Positions 45,901 through 57,706 of a stretch of DNA of 64,000 nucleotides are shown piece by piece. A model generated the notes under the pieces. That model did not search any database. It was not told the origin of the DNA and was given only the letters and a program-made list of their open reading frames with translations. The translations under genes and the position numbers were made by a program. The first letter of the stretch is position 1. Every line of letters begins with the position of its first letter. Source of the stretch: Capitella teleta (taxonomy: Eukaryota > Annelida > Polychaeta > Capitellidae). The stretch covers positions 270,468-334,467 of the forward strand of contig KB292914.1 in NCBI GenBank assembly GCA_000328365.1, given 5' to 3'.

Positions 45901-47395
45901 CAAGTCCTTGCTACATTATTTGGGGGTATCAAAACAAAGTGTTGGACCTCTTTATTCGGTGAACTTGCGAAGAAGAAGAAAAAAAAAAGAAGAAAAAGAA
46001 GAAAAAGACAAAACAGAGTTGAGCCTCTTAGGAAAGGCACTAGTGAACTATTGCACTGCTAAATGTACTGCACGCATTGAGAGTAATATTACTGTTGTCG
46101 GAAGTTGTGTGAAATTAGCCAATCGAGGGGCTTACCTGGGCCAGAAGAGATGTCATAGACAAATATCAATAAGTCGAATAGATTGCTCGGATAAAATGGT
46201 TTTGGGTGGTGTATTGTGAGTTTTTGTGCATCCTCTCAGAAATTATGTCTCGACACATCCGCTATTTACAGGGTTCAGTTGTGCGAGCCTTTCCATTGGT
46301 TCATTAAAATACACATCAAACATTCACCGACCCATGGAGTATTTTTTTTAATGTTGGCAAATTCGGATTCAATTTCTCTTTCTAATAATTACTCCGTCGA
46401 TTTCTGTACTTGAGTGTTGACTTTGCAACCCAATGAAATCCCATAGACATCCTTAACTCATATCTAAAAAAACAAAAAAAAAAACAAAAAAAAAACATCT
46501 ATACACTCTCCGAATATTAAGTATGGTTGTACTGAACGTAGAGTTTCCAAGAAGTCTGCTGCAATGGCAGCGAGAAGGTCGTTTCATGAGTCATTTGCCT
46601 CTCAATCGGCTTGCTCTTCAAGGTGGCCTTTGTACAGCTGACTGGCGCAGAGAGCTCTGGCTATTTGTAGGGAGTGACCACTGCTCATGCTTTGATCGGC
46701 CGAAATTCACCAGACAATTGCAGCTGACATTCAGAGGTGAAGGAGGGAAGGGGAGAAAGAGGTGGGAGTGCATTTGATGCGAAGGGATCACGTATACCAA
46801 CTGAGGGGAATCTAAGGATGGAGATTATCTGGGAAATGGGACTTTCAATTCAATAAGGTGGGCTCAATTTGAGTACATGTAGTGTAAGAAAGTCAAGGAG
46901 GAAAAGCACTCATCACCAGCACCTCTACGTACAATGTTATTGATCTGCTCGAGAACTTTCGCAATCTGGAATTTTTGTTCATGAAGCGAAACTCTTAGAT
47001 TACCATGGACGATTAAGAAATATACAACAAACAAAACCCAGAAAAATAAACTTAATCTGTTAGAAATTAATTTAAAACAAATTTCACAGAAAGTAAGAAA
47101 CCTGTCAAAAACTATTCATCAGAATGTATCTTTACGACAAACTGTCAACAAGATACACGTGTCATCTAAAGACCAAAATACCAGCTTTGTGAATACACAC
47201 TTTGTGAATAGCATAAAGAAGCATAATTCTCTGCAACGTGTTGATGACTTCTGGCTTTGATGTGTTCGTCTGTCCATTAGAGCTGGGAATGAACCCATAA
47301 CCCTGTTCCGTGCATTAGCTCGGCCTGCCTTCACCTGGCTTTGATCCACCGCACGAGGGAAGCAAGCACTCGCCAGTCTTCCGCCTTCATTACAA

Positions 47396-47427
<32 letters not shown>

Positions 47428-49560
47428 AAATGGATATTATTTTTAAGCTAAACTACTCTCTCTTACCTCTAGCAAATAGCTCGTTGATTGGGACATAATC
47501 AATTGGGTCGACAATTCTATTCCATATGACATGAAATCCAATCGCTTAGAGGACACCCATATAGAAATTTTACCACTGTGAACTGATGAAATCAAGGTAT
47601 TGCCCTATGCAGAGTTATGCAACCTTGGGAGTCCGGAAGCGTCTGGAGCTTATATTTGCCATGGGAGGTAATATGGAATAAAGTGCCTCCCCCACGCAAG
47701 GACGTATGAATGGAACTTGTTAGCTTGTCCGACATGCAGACACAGTTAAACACGGTTCACCTTCAAATGAAACAAATAAGCCCTGAAATCGCTCATAGAA
47801 TTCCATCTGTGTTTGACCAATGTTGTCATAATCTTCAAGGACCATTCTTCATTGGCGATAAGAGAGACACGCAACACCAGCCAAGTGGTTGGTGGTCACG
47901 GCCACGCATGTGCCTAATCTGCAGAAACATCTCATTCGACGGAAATGAAGTACGCAAGGCAGAGTGACGTAAATTGATGCATCCATTGTTACATGCCACG
48001 GACGAGATGAATGAACATAGAGATTACAATTTCCACGACCATCGCATGTAGATACATCACATACATTCACGATCAACTCGCTCCTAAACTGATCCGGGAT
48101 TCTGGGTAATTAAATGCAGGCAGCGACGAGTATGAAAAGTTCATTTCTTTGCATTTAGGTTAATGTTCACTTTGAGGCAAACTACTCTATTTTAGGTACA
48201 GGCCATATCTCTTCGAATACGTTTTGCATGAGTATCGATCTATTCTTCCCATTTTGTGACGAATTTGACAATTTACCGGTAAGTAACCATTGTTTAGTCA
48301 AAATTAATTGTCGATCATAATCATAACGTTCCGGTAGCGTTATGATTTCTCGAATCGGACGTCAACTGGTTTCATGTTTCTCTGCTCTCAGGACAACTGA
48401 AATAGCCGTTGATCATGCATGTACTCTAATCTTGTCTTATTATATAAGATATTTGTTCATGGTAACATATAAACAATACAAATAATGTGTGCATTGAGAT
48501 AATTTATTCTTTAAACGATTATCTTGTGGCTCTGAAACTAATTTCTAAACTCATGAAATTGCCGGAGTTGTAAAATTTAAGAGGACCTTTGATTATTTTG
48601 AATTTAAACTGGGTTTAGCAGAATTATTTAAACTTCTGACAACTCGTTCCTTTGTAAATATTGAAACAAATTTGAAATTTACACCTGGCAATACTCCCTG
48701 ACCTGATCATCCATCTACCTCCTCCATCTTCAATTTCACCTTCTCCCTTCTTCCTCTGCAGTCTTCTTTCCCTTTCTCGAAACCTACAAGTAGGAGAGAA
48801 CTATATAGTAATATGTCCCTGTGAAGTACAAGACGAGTCGATTTATTCGCACCGTATCCTTTTTTGTTGTGGTCATTCATTTGAAGCTAAACCAAAAGAA
48901 TATATAGAAATGGATATATGTACATAAAAATGGTAATTAATTCACTATTATTGGTGGATGAAAGGATTTGATGTATCACTATAGATGGTTCCAGCTCCTC
49001 TGCCAATGGTCCCACAATCAGATCAGACAGAGTCACTCAACCCCGTGGAGTCAATCAAGTTAAGGAAAAAGAAAAGAAGAGTCAAATTTCTCTCATGGTA
49101 CATGACACCCCCTCTGTGACGGATGGCGGAATTTCCCGTGTTTCCATGCTCACCTGATCAACGAGTGTTCAGTGTCAATAACCTCCGGCACACCTACCTG
49201 CTGGTCGTGCAATGTGGATGAAAAGGGTAGTTCAGATATATACAGTTCGGGGAAGGTGAGTTCCTGAGCAACCTATTCTATCTAGGTAGGCCCCGCTTAC
49301 GGTCAAATGAGGCGATCATTTGTTTCATTGTTAGCATATTATCTTAGTTATATCCCATTTTTCTTCAGCTTGTCACGCCCTAATCTTCGATCATTTGCGA
49401 CTCAGGCCACTGTAGATCTCATCTATTATCGGCTAAGTTCCCACATCAATGCGAGCGCGAATTAAGCGAGTTTTCGTCTTTGAAGCATTATGCACCTTTC
49501 ACCTGCACCACCAGAAACTCAATTTCATCATTGTCCCGAGAAGGAATTCAATCAGGTAAA
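45901..49560. other. No gene seen
   Basis: The stretch holds an AAG-rich run near 45967-46012, A-rich runs near 46465-46497 and 47394-47430, and AT-rich DNA. Open frames at 46523-46777 and 47710-47967 are unsupported by splice sites or families. Confidence 0.5.
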
Positions 49561-49593
49561 ATGCGATAAAAAGAAGGACTTTCGAGCGATTCT

Positions 49594-50634
49594 ATGCACG
49601 ATAACAACGCACTCAAGGTAGCCCACGTTACGCCACTACTGAAGAAACCATCACTTGATGCATCCGAGATCAGCCACTACAGACCAGTGTCCAACCTCCC
49701 TTTCGTGTCAAAAGTACTCGAACGCGTGGTCAATGTGCAACTGACTCAGTACCTTGTGGAGAATGGTCTACAAGAGAAATTCCAATCTGCGTACAGACAA
49801 TACCACCGCACGGAAACCGCCCTGATTCGCGTACAGAATGACATCCTGCTGGCCTTGGGTGAACATAAAGTGTGTCTGCTGGATTTATCGGCAGCGTTTG
49901 ACACTGTTGAGCATTCCGTCCTCATTGACTTTCTATCTGAGTTGGGAGTTGCAGGCACCCTCCTCGACTGGTTCAGGTCTTATCTCCAAGGAAGAACGCA
50001 ACAGATAAAAGTGAGTGACAGTCTATCCACCCCACAGCCCCTGACCTCTCGCGTGCCACAAGGCTCCGTGTTAGGACCAGTTCTGTTTACTCTGTACACG
50101 GCACCCCTCGGGCGTCCGATTCAAGCATTCGAAATGAACTATCACTTATACGCAGACGACTCGTCCTTGTACCTCACATTCGAAGCTAACCAGATGAACC
50201 AGTCAGTGGACCGCATGCAGCAATGCGCAGAAGCAGTGCGACAGTGGTTGGGGGGAAAGCGGTTGAAAATGAATCTAAATAAAACTGAACTTCTGCTCGT
50301 GGCCACCAAAAACATTGCTGAACAAGTACCTCCTGGAACACCTGCGATCCAGATCGGTGACACACAAGTGACAACATCCGAGGCAGTTCGCTATATTGGA
50401 GTGATGTTTGACAAACATGGATTGATCTCTGTGTGCAAATCTGCCCGATATCACTTGTACAACATCGGGCGCATACGTCATCTTCTCACTAGGAAAGCAT
50501 GTGAGCAGTTGATACATGCGTTCATTTCATCCCGGCTGGACTATGGCAATGCGCTTCCGTACGGACTCCCTCAAAGGCTGTTGATGAAGCTGCAGCGCAT
50601 CCAGAATATCGTCGCAATATTTGTGTTCAATTAA
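49594..50634 (+). CDS. LINE reverse transcriptase (5'-truncated non-LTR retrotransposon)
   Basis: An open frame of 346 codons encodes a non-LTR reverse transcriptase that copies element RNA at a nicked target. Motifs in order: HYRPVSNLPFVSKVLERVV, FQSAYR--HRTETAL, the catalytic block LLDLSAAFDTVEH, RVPQGSVLGPVLFTLYT, the active-site YADD within YHLYADDSSLYL, and the thumb region LKMNLNKTELL. The domain lacks the endonuclease ORF that should precede it, so the copy is 5' truncated, as is usual. The style (LSAAFDTVEH, GSVLGPVLFTLYTAPLG) is that of CR1/L2-like elements. The frame ends at 50632-50634. Its 3' part continues after a SINE insertion at about 51056-51168, where AFERHAPEIWNALPDWLRLV is the usual end of this protein. 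Confidence 0.9.
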   Translation: MHDNNALKVAHVTPLLKKPSLDASEISHYRPVSNLPFVSKVLERVVNVQLTQYLVENGLQEKFQSAYRQYHRTETALIRVQNDILLALGEHKVCLLDLSAAFDTVEHSVLIDFLSELGVAGTLLDWFRSYLQGRTQQIKVSDSLSTPQPLTSRVPQGSVLGPVLFTLYTAPLGRPIQAFEMNYHLYADDSSLYLTFEANQMNQSVDRMQQCAEAVRQWLGGKRLKMNLNKTELLLVATKNIAEQVPPGTPAIQIGDTQVTTSEAVRYIGVMFDKHGLISVCKSARYHLYNIGRIRHLLTRKACEQLIHAFISSRLDYGNALPYGLPQRLLMKLQRIQNIVAIFVFN

Positions 50635-50721
50635 TTGGTGTGAGCTGATACACAGCGCCTCCTCAACGCAAGCTCTTCGTTCTTCCGACCAACACCATCT
50701 ACAAAGAGTTTAGTCGAGCGA

Positions 50722-51052
50722 GTGAGTGATGGGGTTTTACGGCTCCACCCAACCCATTCGGGTGATACGGGCACCAGAACAGAAGACCCGGGACCGGGGT
50801 TTCCCCCTACTCTTATCGATAAATCCCAGGGGTTCTTTATCCTGCATATCACCATAGACATGCAGTAGTACACAGCGCCCGGCCTAGTTACGCAGTTGGG
50901 CAGCACTGCAGTCACCGAAGAATTACAATTATAACGGATTACAATTATAATTCACAATCATAACGCCCGTGTCCTGATCGGGTCTCGACCCCCACGGTCG
51001 GCATAGGATTGCAGACAGCGGTTTAACCCACTGTGCTACTCGGTGCCCCCGG
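50722..51052 (-). mobile_element. tRNA-derived SINE, family A, copy 2, nested in the LINE
   Basis: On the minus strand the element starts GGGGGCACCGAGTAGCACAG. Its A box is TAGCACAGTGGG (51038-51027) and its B box GGTCGAGACCC (about 50991-50980). It aligns with 32484-32815 throughout and ends GTGGAGCCGTAAAACCCCAT. LINE coding sequence lies on both sides, so the SINE inserted after the LINE. Confidence 0.88.
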
Positions 51053-51055
51053 TGC

Positions 51056-51168
51056 AAAGTCACGCATTTGAAAGACACGCGCCTGAAATATGGAATGCAT
51101 TACCAGACTGGCTTCGACTGGTAGACTCAATATCTGTTTTTACTAGTTGTCTATTTGCGAGGCATTAG
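51056..51168 (+). mobile_element. LINE ORF 3' end, beyond the nested SINE
   Basis: The frame KSHAFERHAPEIWNALPDWL, then RLVDSISVFTSCLFARH and TAG, is the standard C-terminal end of CR1/L2-like ORF2. It belongs to the element at 49594. Confidence 0.75.
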
Positions 51169-52062
51169 AAATCAATTGAGACTGAAAAGTGAAAATGCAC
51201 TGGTCAAGTGCGTCCGCTATACCATTCAGTGAAGTTATAGGTCGATCGTAAGTAACCTGCGTAATCAGAACTATAATAGTGCAAACACAAAGCAGCACAT
51301 TATAGCGACTTCTGGTGAAGCAGTCCCGCCCTTACCTGCATTACCTGGCCCTAATCTGATATTCATAAGCTGCACCACTTTTGTTGGTTGCTGGCATCGC
51401 ATTTGACACTTGATAAAACGGAAGTCAAGGGAGAGAAGTTCGTGCATTGTGAATGGCAGCCAAGAAGCTTGGTTTTCTGTTTCGTTGTCAAGTATGGAGA
51501 AAGCAAAAGTATTTGAGAAAAGAAGAGAATGATGAGCACTTGGAAAGGAAATGAAAGATGATTCATAAACCGGAAAGATAGGGCCGAGTGTCAGATGCTC
51601 AAGTCAAAGAGTTAAAGGCTGTTGTGGGCAATCATGCCACGGGGGTCGAATATGCAAGGTGCACATGGCAATTAATTATAGGGGTTATTCTTGAGATAAT
51701 TATAGGCATAGCTGTGATGAGCAACAGGTCACAATACATTAACGAATAGGGTGCATACTATATATATAGTTATAAAGTGGATATAGGAGGACTCACTAAT
51801 CACCGTACCTGGTGCGTTGATTACTCCAACCTGGAAGTACAAGAGCACCTGCAGGAAATGGACATTCGTCACGGATAATGCTGGTCTGGTGACGTCACAA
51901 AACATTAAGAATAGAAGCCCTAATCAGAAACCTTTGAAAGCGCTGTCTGTCAAGAGAAAACATATATCGATTCTCTATAATAAGAGGCATAAACCAGTGT
52001 ACCTATCTGTCCCCCTGGCAATCAAACAGCTCTTGTTTGTTCGTGATGAACTTTTTTTTAGT

Positions 52063-52093
<31 letters not shown>

Positions 52094-52634
52094 CTTTTTT
52101 TTTTGCTGCAAAATGACACGTGTTATATTTAAGACCTGCAGATACGTTCATGAGATGCAAATAGAACGGCATGGTGATAACATGATCATAATTTTACCGG
52201 TGCATTCTTATCCCTCGGAGTCAGATATTGTGCAGATATTATCACCCATCACGTGTTTTATCTACTTTCAAACTCAATGATTAATTCAGCAGGATGAATG
52301 TATATTTTCCTCCATATCTGCAAATAAAATATCCCGCACTTTATTTTCCTCTTTGTGCTTGACCATTTTTCATCTGGCCAATTCACGTGGTTCCCTGTGG
52401 TCATGCAAACACGATGTGTAGAAATGAAATTCCTGAGAATGTAATCAGCCGTGCAACGATTGCTCTGCTTTAAGCTTCCTTCGTTGACCATTTGATTGAT
52501 GTTTCTAAAGTGGAAAAAGAAAGAACGTCAATATTGAAGTGTTCATCATAGAGAATGGGGAAGAACTACGGGCCCAATGAACTTCCCATTCCTTCCTTTT
52601 GTGGCTGGACATTTATTAGCACCTTCTCTCTTAC
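51169..52634. other. No gene seen
   Basis: The stretch holds AT-rich DNA and a long poly(T) run (about 52063-52104). A minus-strand frame at 52258-52491 is not convincing. Confidence 0.5.
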
Positions 52635-52762
52635 CTGACACAATGGCATTCTGACACCAATAGCATGGCTTCCCTGGGTGTTCGCATATAGCACTGGGTC
52701 ATTAGGCTGTCTACCGCTCTCTTGTCGTATTTTATCGCAGTCATCTCGATTCTTGAGTGTTA
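52635..52762 (-). CDS. Orphan internal exon, family unknown
   Basis: The acceptor TATATACAG and the donor CAG|GTAAGAG bound an open exon of 128 bases (phase 1 in, phase 0 out). It encodes TLKNRDDCDKIRQESGRQPN, then DPVLYANTQGSHAIGVRMPL and CQ. The splice sites are both good and the composition is protein-like. YANT fits the Grb2 SH2-binding pattern (Y-x-N), which would suit a receptor tail, but this is a very short motif. I recognise no neighbouring exons on the minus strand. Confidence 0.4.
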
Positions 52763-55700
52763 CTGTATATAACATAACCAGTTATATCCTTGCATTTGAC
52801 ATGTGCGAGGACCTGTAGTTCTCTAACCAGATATGAGCCAACATACATGTATATATAATTATAGGTGTGTTCTTGTTCTGGCTTATGGTTTTGAACTTAT
52901 AATTGACGATTAATAAAATAATAAGGACACATTATAGCTCGGAAATATCTTATTGGGCGCAGAAAGTGATCAAGGTGTACAGATGGCATAGCTTTGTATT
53001 TGTACGAGGGAAGGTAGTGTTTAACATTATACGAATTATCAGTTGATGTGATTCAATTACCACCTTGAGATACTAGGCAGGTATACGTCAACCCTGAGCA
53101 CAAAATATTCCGCTAGTATTTAACGCATTGTGATAGGTCCATAGCAACCGTTGCTAACACAACTGTGTTGAAGCCTGTGATTGGTCGTTTGAACAATGTG
53201 TGTTTCAATATTGTTTTTAATATACCGGTATATTGAAAAAGTATGTACAATGAAACCCCTTTCTATCAAAAGTGCCAGCGAAATCATGTTGTTATTAAAC
53301 TTATTGTGAAACTTTTAAAGGCACTATATGCTACAGAAATAGTGATACTCGTAAGACAAGGCGAGGCAATTTGGGCGCAGTCACCAATCGCATGTGGTGT
53401 ACTTTTGCTAGGTAAAGCCAAATATCATTAAAAACTATGGGATCGTTGGTAAAGCCTTTATAACCTGGATGAACCCTGCCTCTTGGACATATGGCTCGAT
53501 TTAGGGTAACATCGTTGATCGAATAAAATGATTTATATAAAAAAAACAAAAAAACACCCTTACTTGGAATGTCTCATCCATGATATAATTATAAAACCTA
53601 CCAACACATTATTGTGTAATTTGAATGCACCCATTGTGCCTCATAAGCATGATTATTGTGACCAATTTTTGATTAACATCGCGTACGAAATAACCGCAAA
53701 CAGATAGTACAAAATGGACACATTTGTCAATTAGAAGTTGCATGTTGATAGACGACGCTGATTGGTAAGCGTATTGTCAGATGCGTCTAGATGTTTCTCC
53801 TAAATATCATGATGGATCACTCGTAGTTTTCCCGCGTATTCATTCTTTCTCACGCACGCATTAATTATTTACAAAACATCATTATATCTCTGTCGCGTGT
53901 GCGGCCTGACGCTAATGTTCGTCATAAACCCCGGATATTGCATTGTCAAAGTTGTTATACAGTTAGTATGCAGTGTTCTCCAGTTAGGGTACCATCTGTG
54001 ATGAATTGCTTTGTTTACTACATGTACCTTAATTTTTATTTTTTTGTTTGTTTTTGTTTTGTGGTCTTCTTTAGGTTATGGGTACTATAATATCTAATAG
54101 TTGACATTAACCCGCAACTCCCTCACAGCACGACCCCCTCCCCCCCCGCGCCAAAAAAAAGAAGACGAATAAAAAGCACCGCGGGTTTAGTTTTATCTTC
54201 ATAATGGCACTTATGGTGGGCTATTGTAAATATAACTCATGCTATGCTATTTCTGATTTGTCTGCGTGGAAACTGGTTCGGGGTTAAAGGGGTTAAAAGT
54301 TAAATCCCTGTAGAAATACTCCCCTTGTTATTATTATGAAACAGACTTGCCCTGCAAGTTTACCCAAAACAGTCTTCAATCTAGGCAGCACGCATTCTGT
54401 AACATAATTATGAGACACGATTAAGCTGGTCTAATAATTCAATGATTGACGTTATATTTATAAATAATTATAAAGCTTTGGATAATTTAGACGAGAGATA
54501 ATAATCCGAAGCTTTGCGTGTATATTTGTATGATACTGTTTAGATAAGATTGCCCATCTTTGTTTTCACTGCAGTTGACTGTTATAATTATTTCCTGTTG
54601 GATGAATCAGAACTTAACATCCTCAGTCCACTCGGTCAAGACCATTACAATATATTTATGGTTGTATTCCTCCCCTGACCAAACAAGCGTCACATTTGCC
54701 ACTGCGCAAGGCACACATTAGTTATTAGCTGGCTCATCTGGAAACAGACGCATGGCATCATGCTCAAGTGACCTGATAGGCAAATGCAAATCTGCAACAT
54801 ATGCAATTCTATCTCTCTCCAAGGATTACGGCTGTGTCCTTGAAGAGGTCACTGCCCTCTAGATCCTGACGTGGGATGGGCAGAGCGCCGTCGAGTGACG
54901 TGGTATCAGCGAAAATCTAGTACAAAGACAACACGTAGTGAGAGTAGCGAAGAAGCCGAAAGAAAGGCAATCCTCAAAGTGTAACGAATTGGAAATTACT
55001 GGCCAGATTTTGTGAACTTTCCAGTAATTGAATTGCATACCTGTTGCATGGGTCTTTGTTCATTTCGGAGTGTCTGTTTTATACCTTAAAGGCAGTATGT
55101 ACTGTAAATTGATTCCGAACACACAGTGAGTGAGAGCGTTAATTGGCATGAGGATTCCAAAAGGGAATACAATGATGGTTCCACGAAACGGAGGGCAATA
55201 TTTATCAAAGGGGATTAGTTGAGCACGTTGCAAGGAAGAATGTCGTCTGTATCATATTCTCTATCAGCTCAACTCGAGGTCTTGATATGCAATAATCATA
55301 TTATTCCATATAATACCCCAAAAACGATTTTTTGACCAATCAGATACTCTCATTGTTCAATACGAACTACGAACTCCAGGGTATGACCAGGAAACAGTTT
55401 CTGGCTAAACGGTATAAATCAGGAAACAGTTTCTGGCTAAACGGTGTAAATCAATCGAATCAAAGCATCATCCTCGCTTTCATCTTCATACATGTACTTG
55501 TGGCACCCATGCGTATTACATAATCATATTCATCGGGTGTACATACAACGCGGCTGAAAATAGACATGGTTTCCATTTCATTTGTGTTGTCCTCAGTGGT
55601 GATTCATTACTGTGTCTGTCAACACGACTTCTTCACACCCTTCAAAGTGCCCCGTACAATGCTGATGGCACCATTAGAATTGCGTTGTGATTATTGTATG

Positions 55701-57651
55701 TATACGTGTAATTACGCGAAGACGAATGCACTTATCGCATGTCTGGTTATCACAATGGCGTGCATATAAGGTTACTGTATCCATGAAAAGGGTCACGCAG
55801 ACGTCGGTATTAGCCCTTTAGGCGACCTTTCTTTCCTTATCTGAACCAACTGTATGTCAATTATTACGTGACATTTACGATCAATTTCATTGGATATGTC
55901 TTTATTGTTTTCTCTGTATTTCTTTCTTTTTCGATTATCTTGAAGACGGCTGATGTGGTCTTGGTGATAGCGCTTCACTCCTCAATGCTTTTGAGGAGAG
56001 ATACAACATAGTATTATGTACATTGTACTTGAAGTTCACAAATATTTAAATTCTTGCAATACGAAGCCATTTGCTTATAATACGACACCGAAATAGTTTT
56101 AGGACTAAGGCTCCCTTATCTGCGGAAATATGCATGCGACTGTTATTTTACTCAATTCTCTTATGATTTGGTTTTCAAATATACATGTAAACCATTCTGT
56201 CCATCATCTTTGTATACGTGCCTCACCAGTTCTTAACACGGCTTAAGGACAATCCCAGTTGATTAAAATCGTAAGAAATTTCGCTTTGGAGACAACACAC
56301 AATGGACGAAATATGAGGAAGTATTTCCGCTATCTTCGCTCTCTGCTTTCTCTCATTCGGTCGGAATCTCTTCCGACAGGAAGTGAGGATCCATTTGTGA
56401 GTATAGCACGTGAAAGGAAGCATCTTTGTCTACGGGTGGATGGCGGAAGGCGGCCGAGTGTCTCTTAGCTTCAGGCGAAAAGGCAACACAAACACGAACG
56501 TGGGTCTCAGTCACAAAGACCACGAACTAGAAATAGAACAATAGACAATATTGTTAATGATCTCTGCTGGTAGCAATCTCCCTTCACATCAACATTCCTG
56601 ATGGCAGTTCGGCTCACTGCTTTTCATGGCTTAAATCTCTATTGCTGCATCCGCAATTCCCGATGCCGTTAGTTTGAAATGTACTTCTGCAACAACAAAG
56701 ACTTAACTCTGTGCTATTATAAGCAAACCTCCTAGGTAGCAGACATGCTAATGCCACCTTTTCCATGGCCTAATCACTTATTCTTTCGACTAAATTTGAG
56801 AATCCCTTGGCGTCATAAACACCCGTGGCACTTCACTGTTTAGCGTCGTTGAGAATGTCTGCAGGAATCCGAGCGAGCGGAGGATTGCAAGGGAACATTG
56901 CACCCCCCTCCAATAGAGCCTCTGGTCCGGGCACACGAACAATGTTCTTTATAAGACCCAAGGGACTTTCAGGCAGGTCTACAAATGAGAATTACTCACA
57001 GAAAAAAATGGTTTTAAGAGGTTTGAAGTCAGTTTGTAGCAGGTATTGTATAATTTAATTTAAACTATATTCAGTTACATTTACAGTGTGCAATTGAACC
57101 TTTGATTTCGTATCAATTTGACATGGCATTACGTGAGTTGGATGGAATATATCACTGCATGCGTGAGTCAATCACGTGTTATATTTCCTGATTTTTTTCA
57201 TTTTTATCGGTCCTTGAATTAGTGCGCTATTCTACGAATTTTCGCTTCAGTTTTGGGACGCCATGAAAAAATGAGCACAGCGAGATGCTTATTACGGTGT
57301 GCATGTTTTTGTCCAGCATTCATCAGAAGGCATGCATGCGCATAAATGCTACTCACAAATAGGGCGTATTCAAGGCTCCTTTCGTGTCGGGGATTTGGCT
57401 TATTCAGAAAATCCAGGACCATCATTCTCAATATAGAAACTCTCCTTCCTTGTTCGCATACCTTTCGCTTCCTAGACCGTTCCATTTTCCATTATCGTTT
57501 TGATCTATACCATGTCCCTCGACACCATTTGATCAACACCCCTCTTGCGCCATATATTCCTTCCCAGACAATATCTTCCCTTATATCTCATTAGAATCAT
57601 ATCCCGAAATTTCCCCTGTAAGCATAGAAAACTCACAGGCAACTAACAGGG
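52763..57651. other. Sparse intergenic DNA
   Basis: No supported exon. At 55389-55452 a 32-base unit (AGGAAACAGTTTCTGGCTAA and on) is duplicated head to tail with one change. A C-rich run lies near 54120-54150. Confidence 0.5.
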
Positions 57652-57706
57652 ATGACAAACCTCTTGGTAATTGGGTTTATTTGCGCAATTTGCTGCAGAA
57701 CACAAG
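57652..57706 (+). CDS. Candidate signal-peptide first exon
   Basis: ATG starts MTNLLVIGFICAICCRTQ, a hydrophobic stretch typical of a signal peptide, followed in phase 1 by a consensus donor (CAAG|GTGAGT). Phase-1 introns just after a signal peptide are common in secreted proteins. The next 280 bases are unusually GC-rich and end at another donor-like site (CCAG|GTATGT near 57970), but an intron of only 34 bases would be needed to join them, so I do not. Product unknown. Confidence 0.35.
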
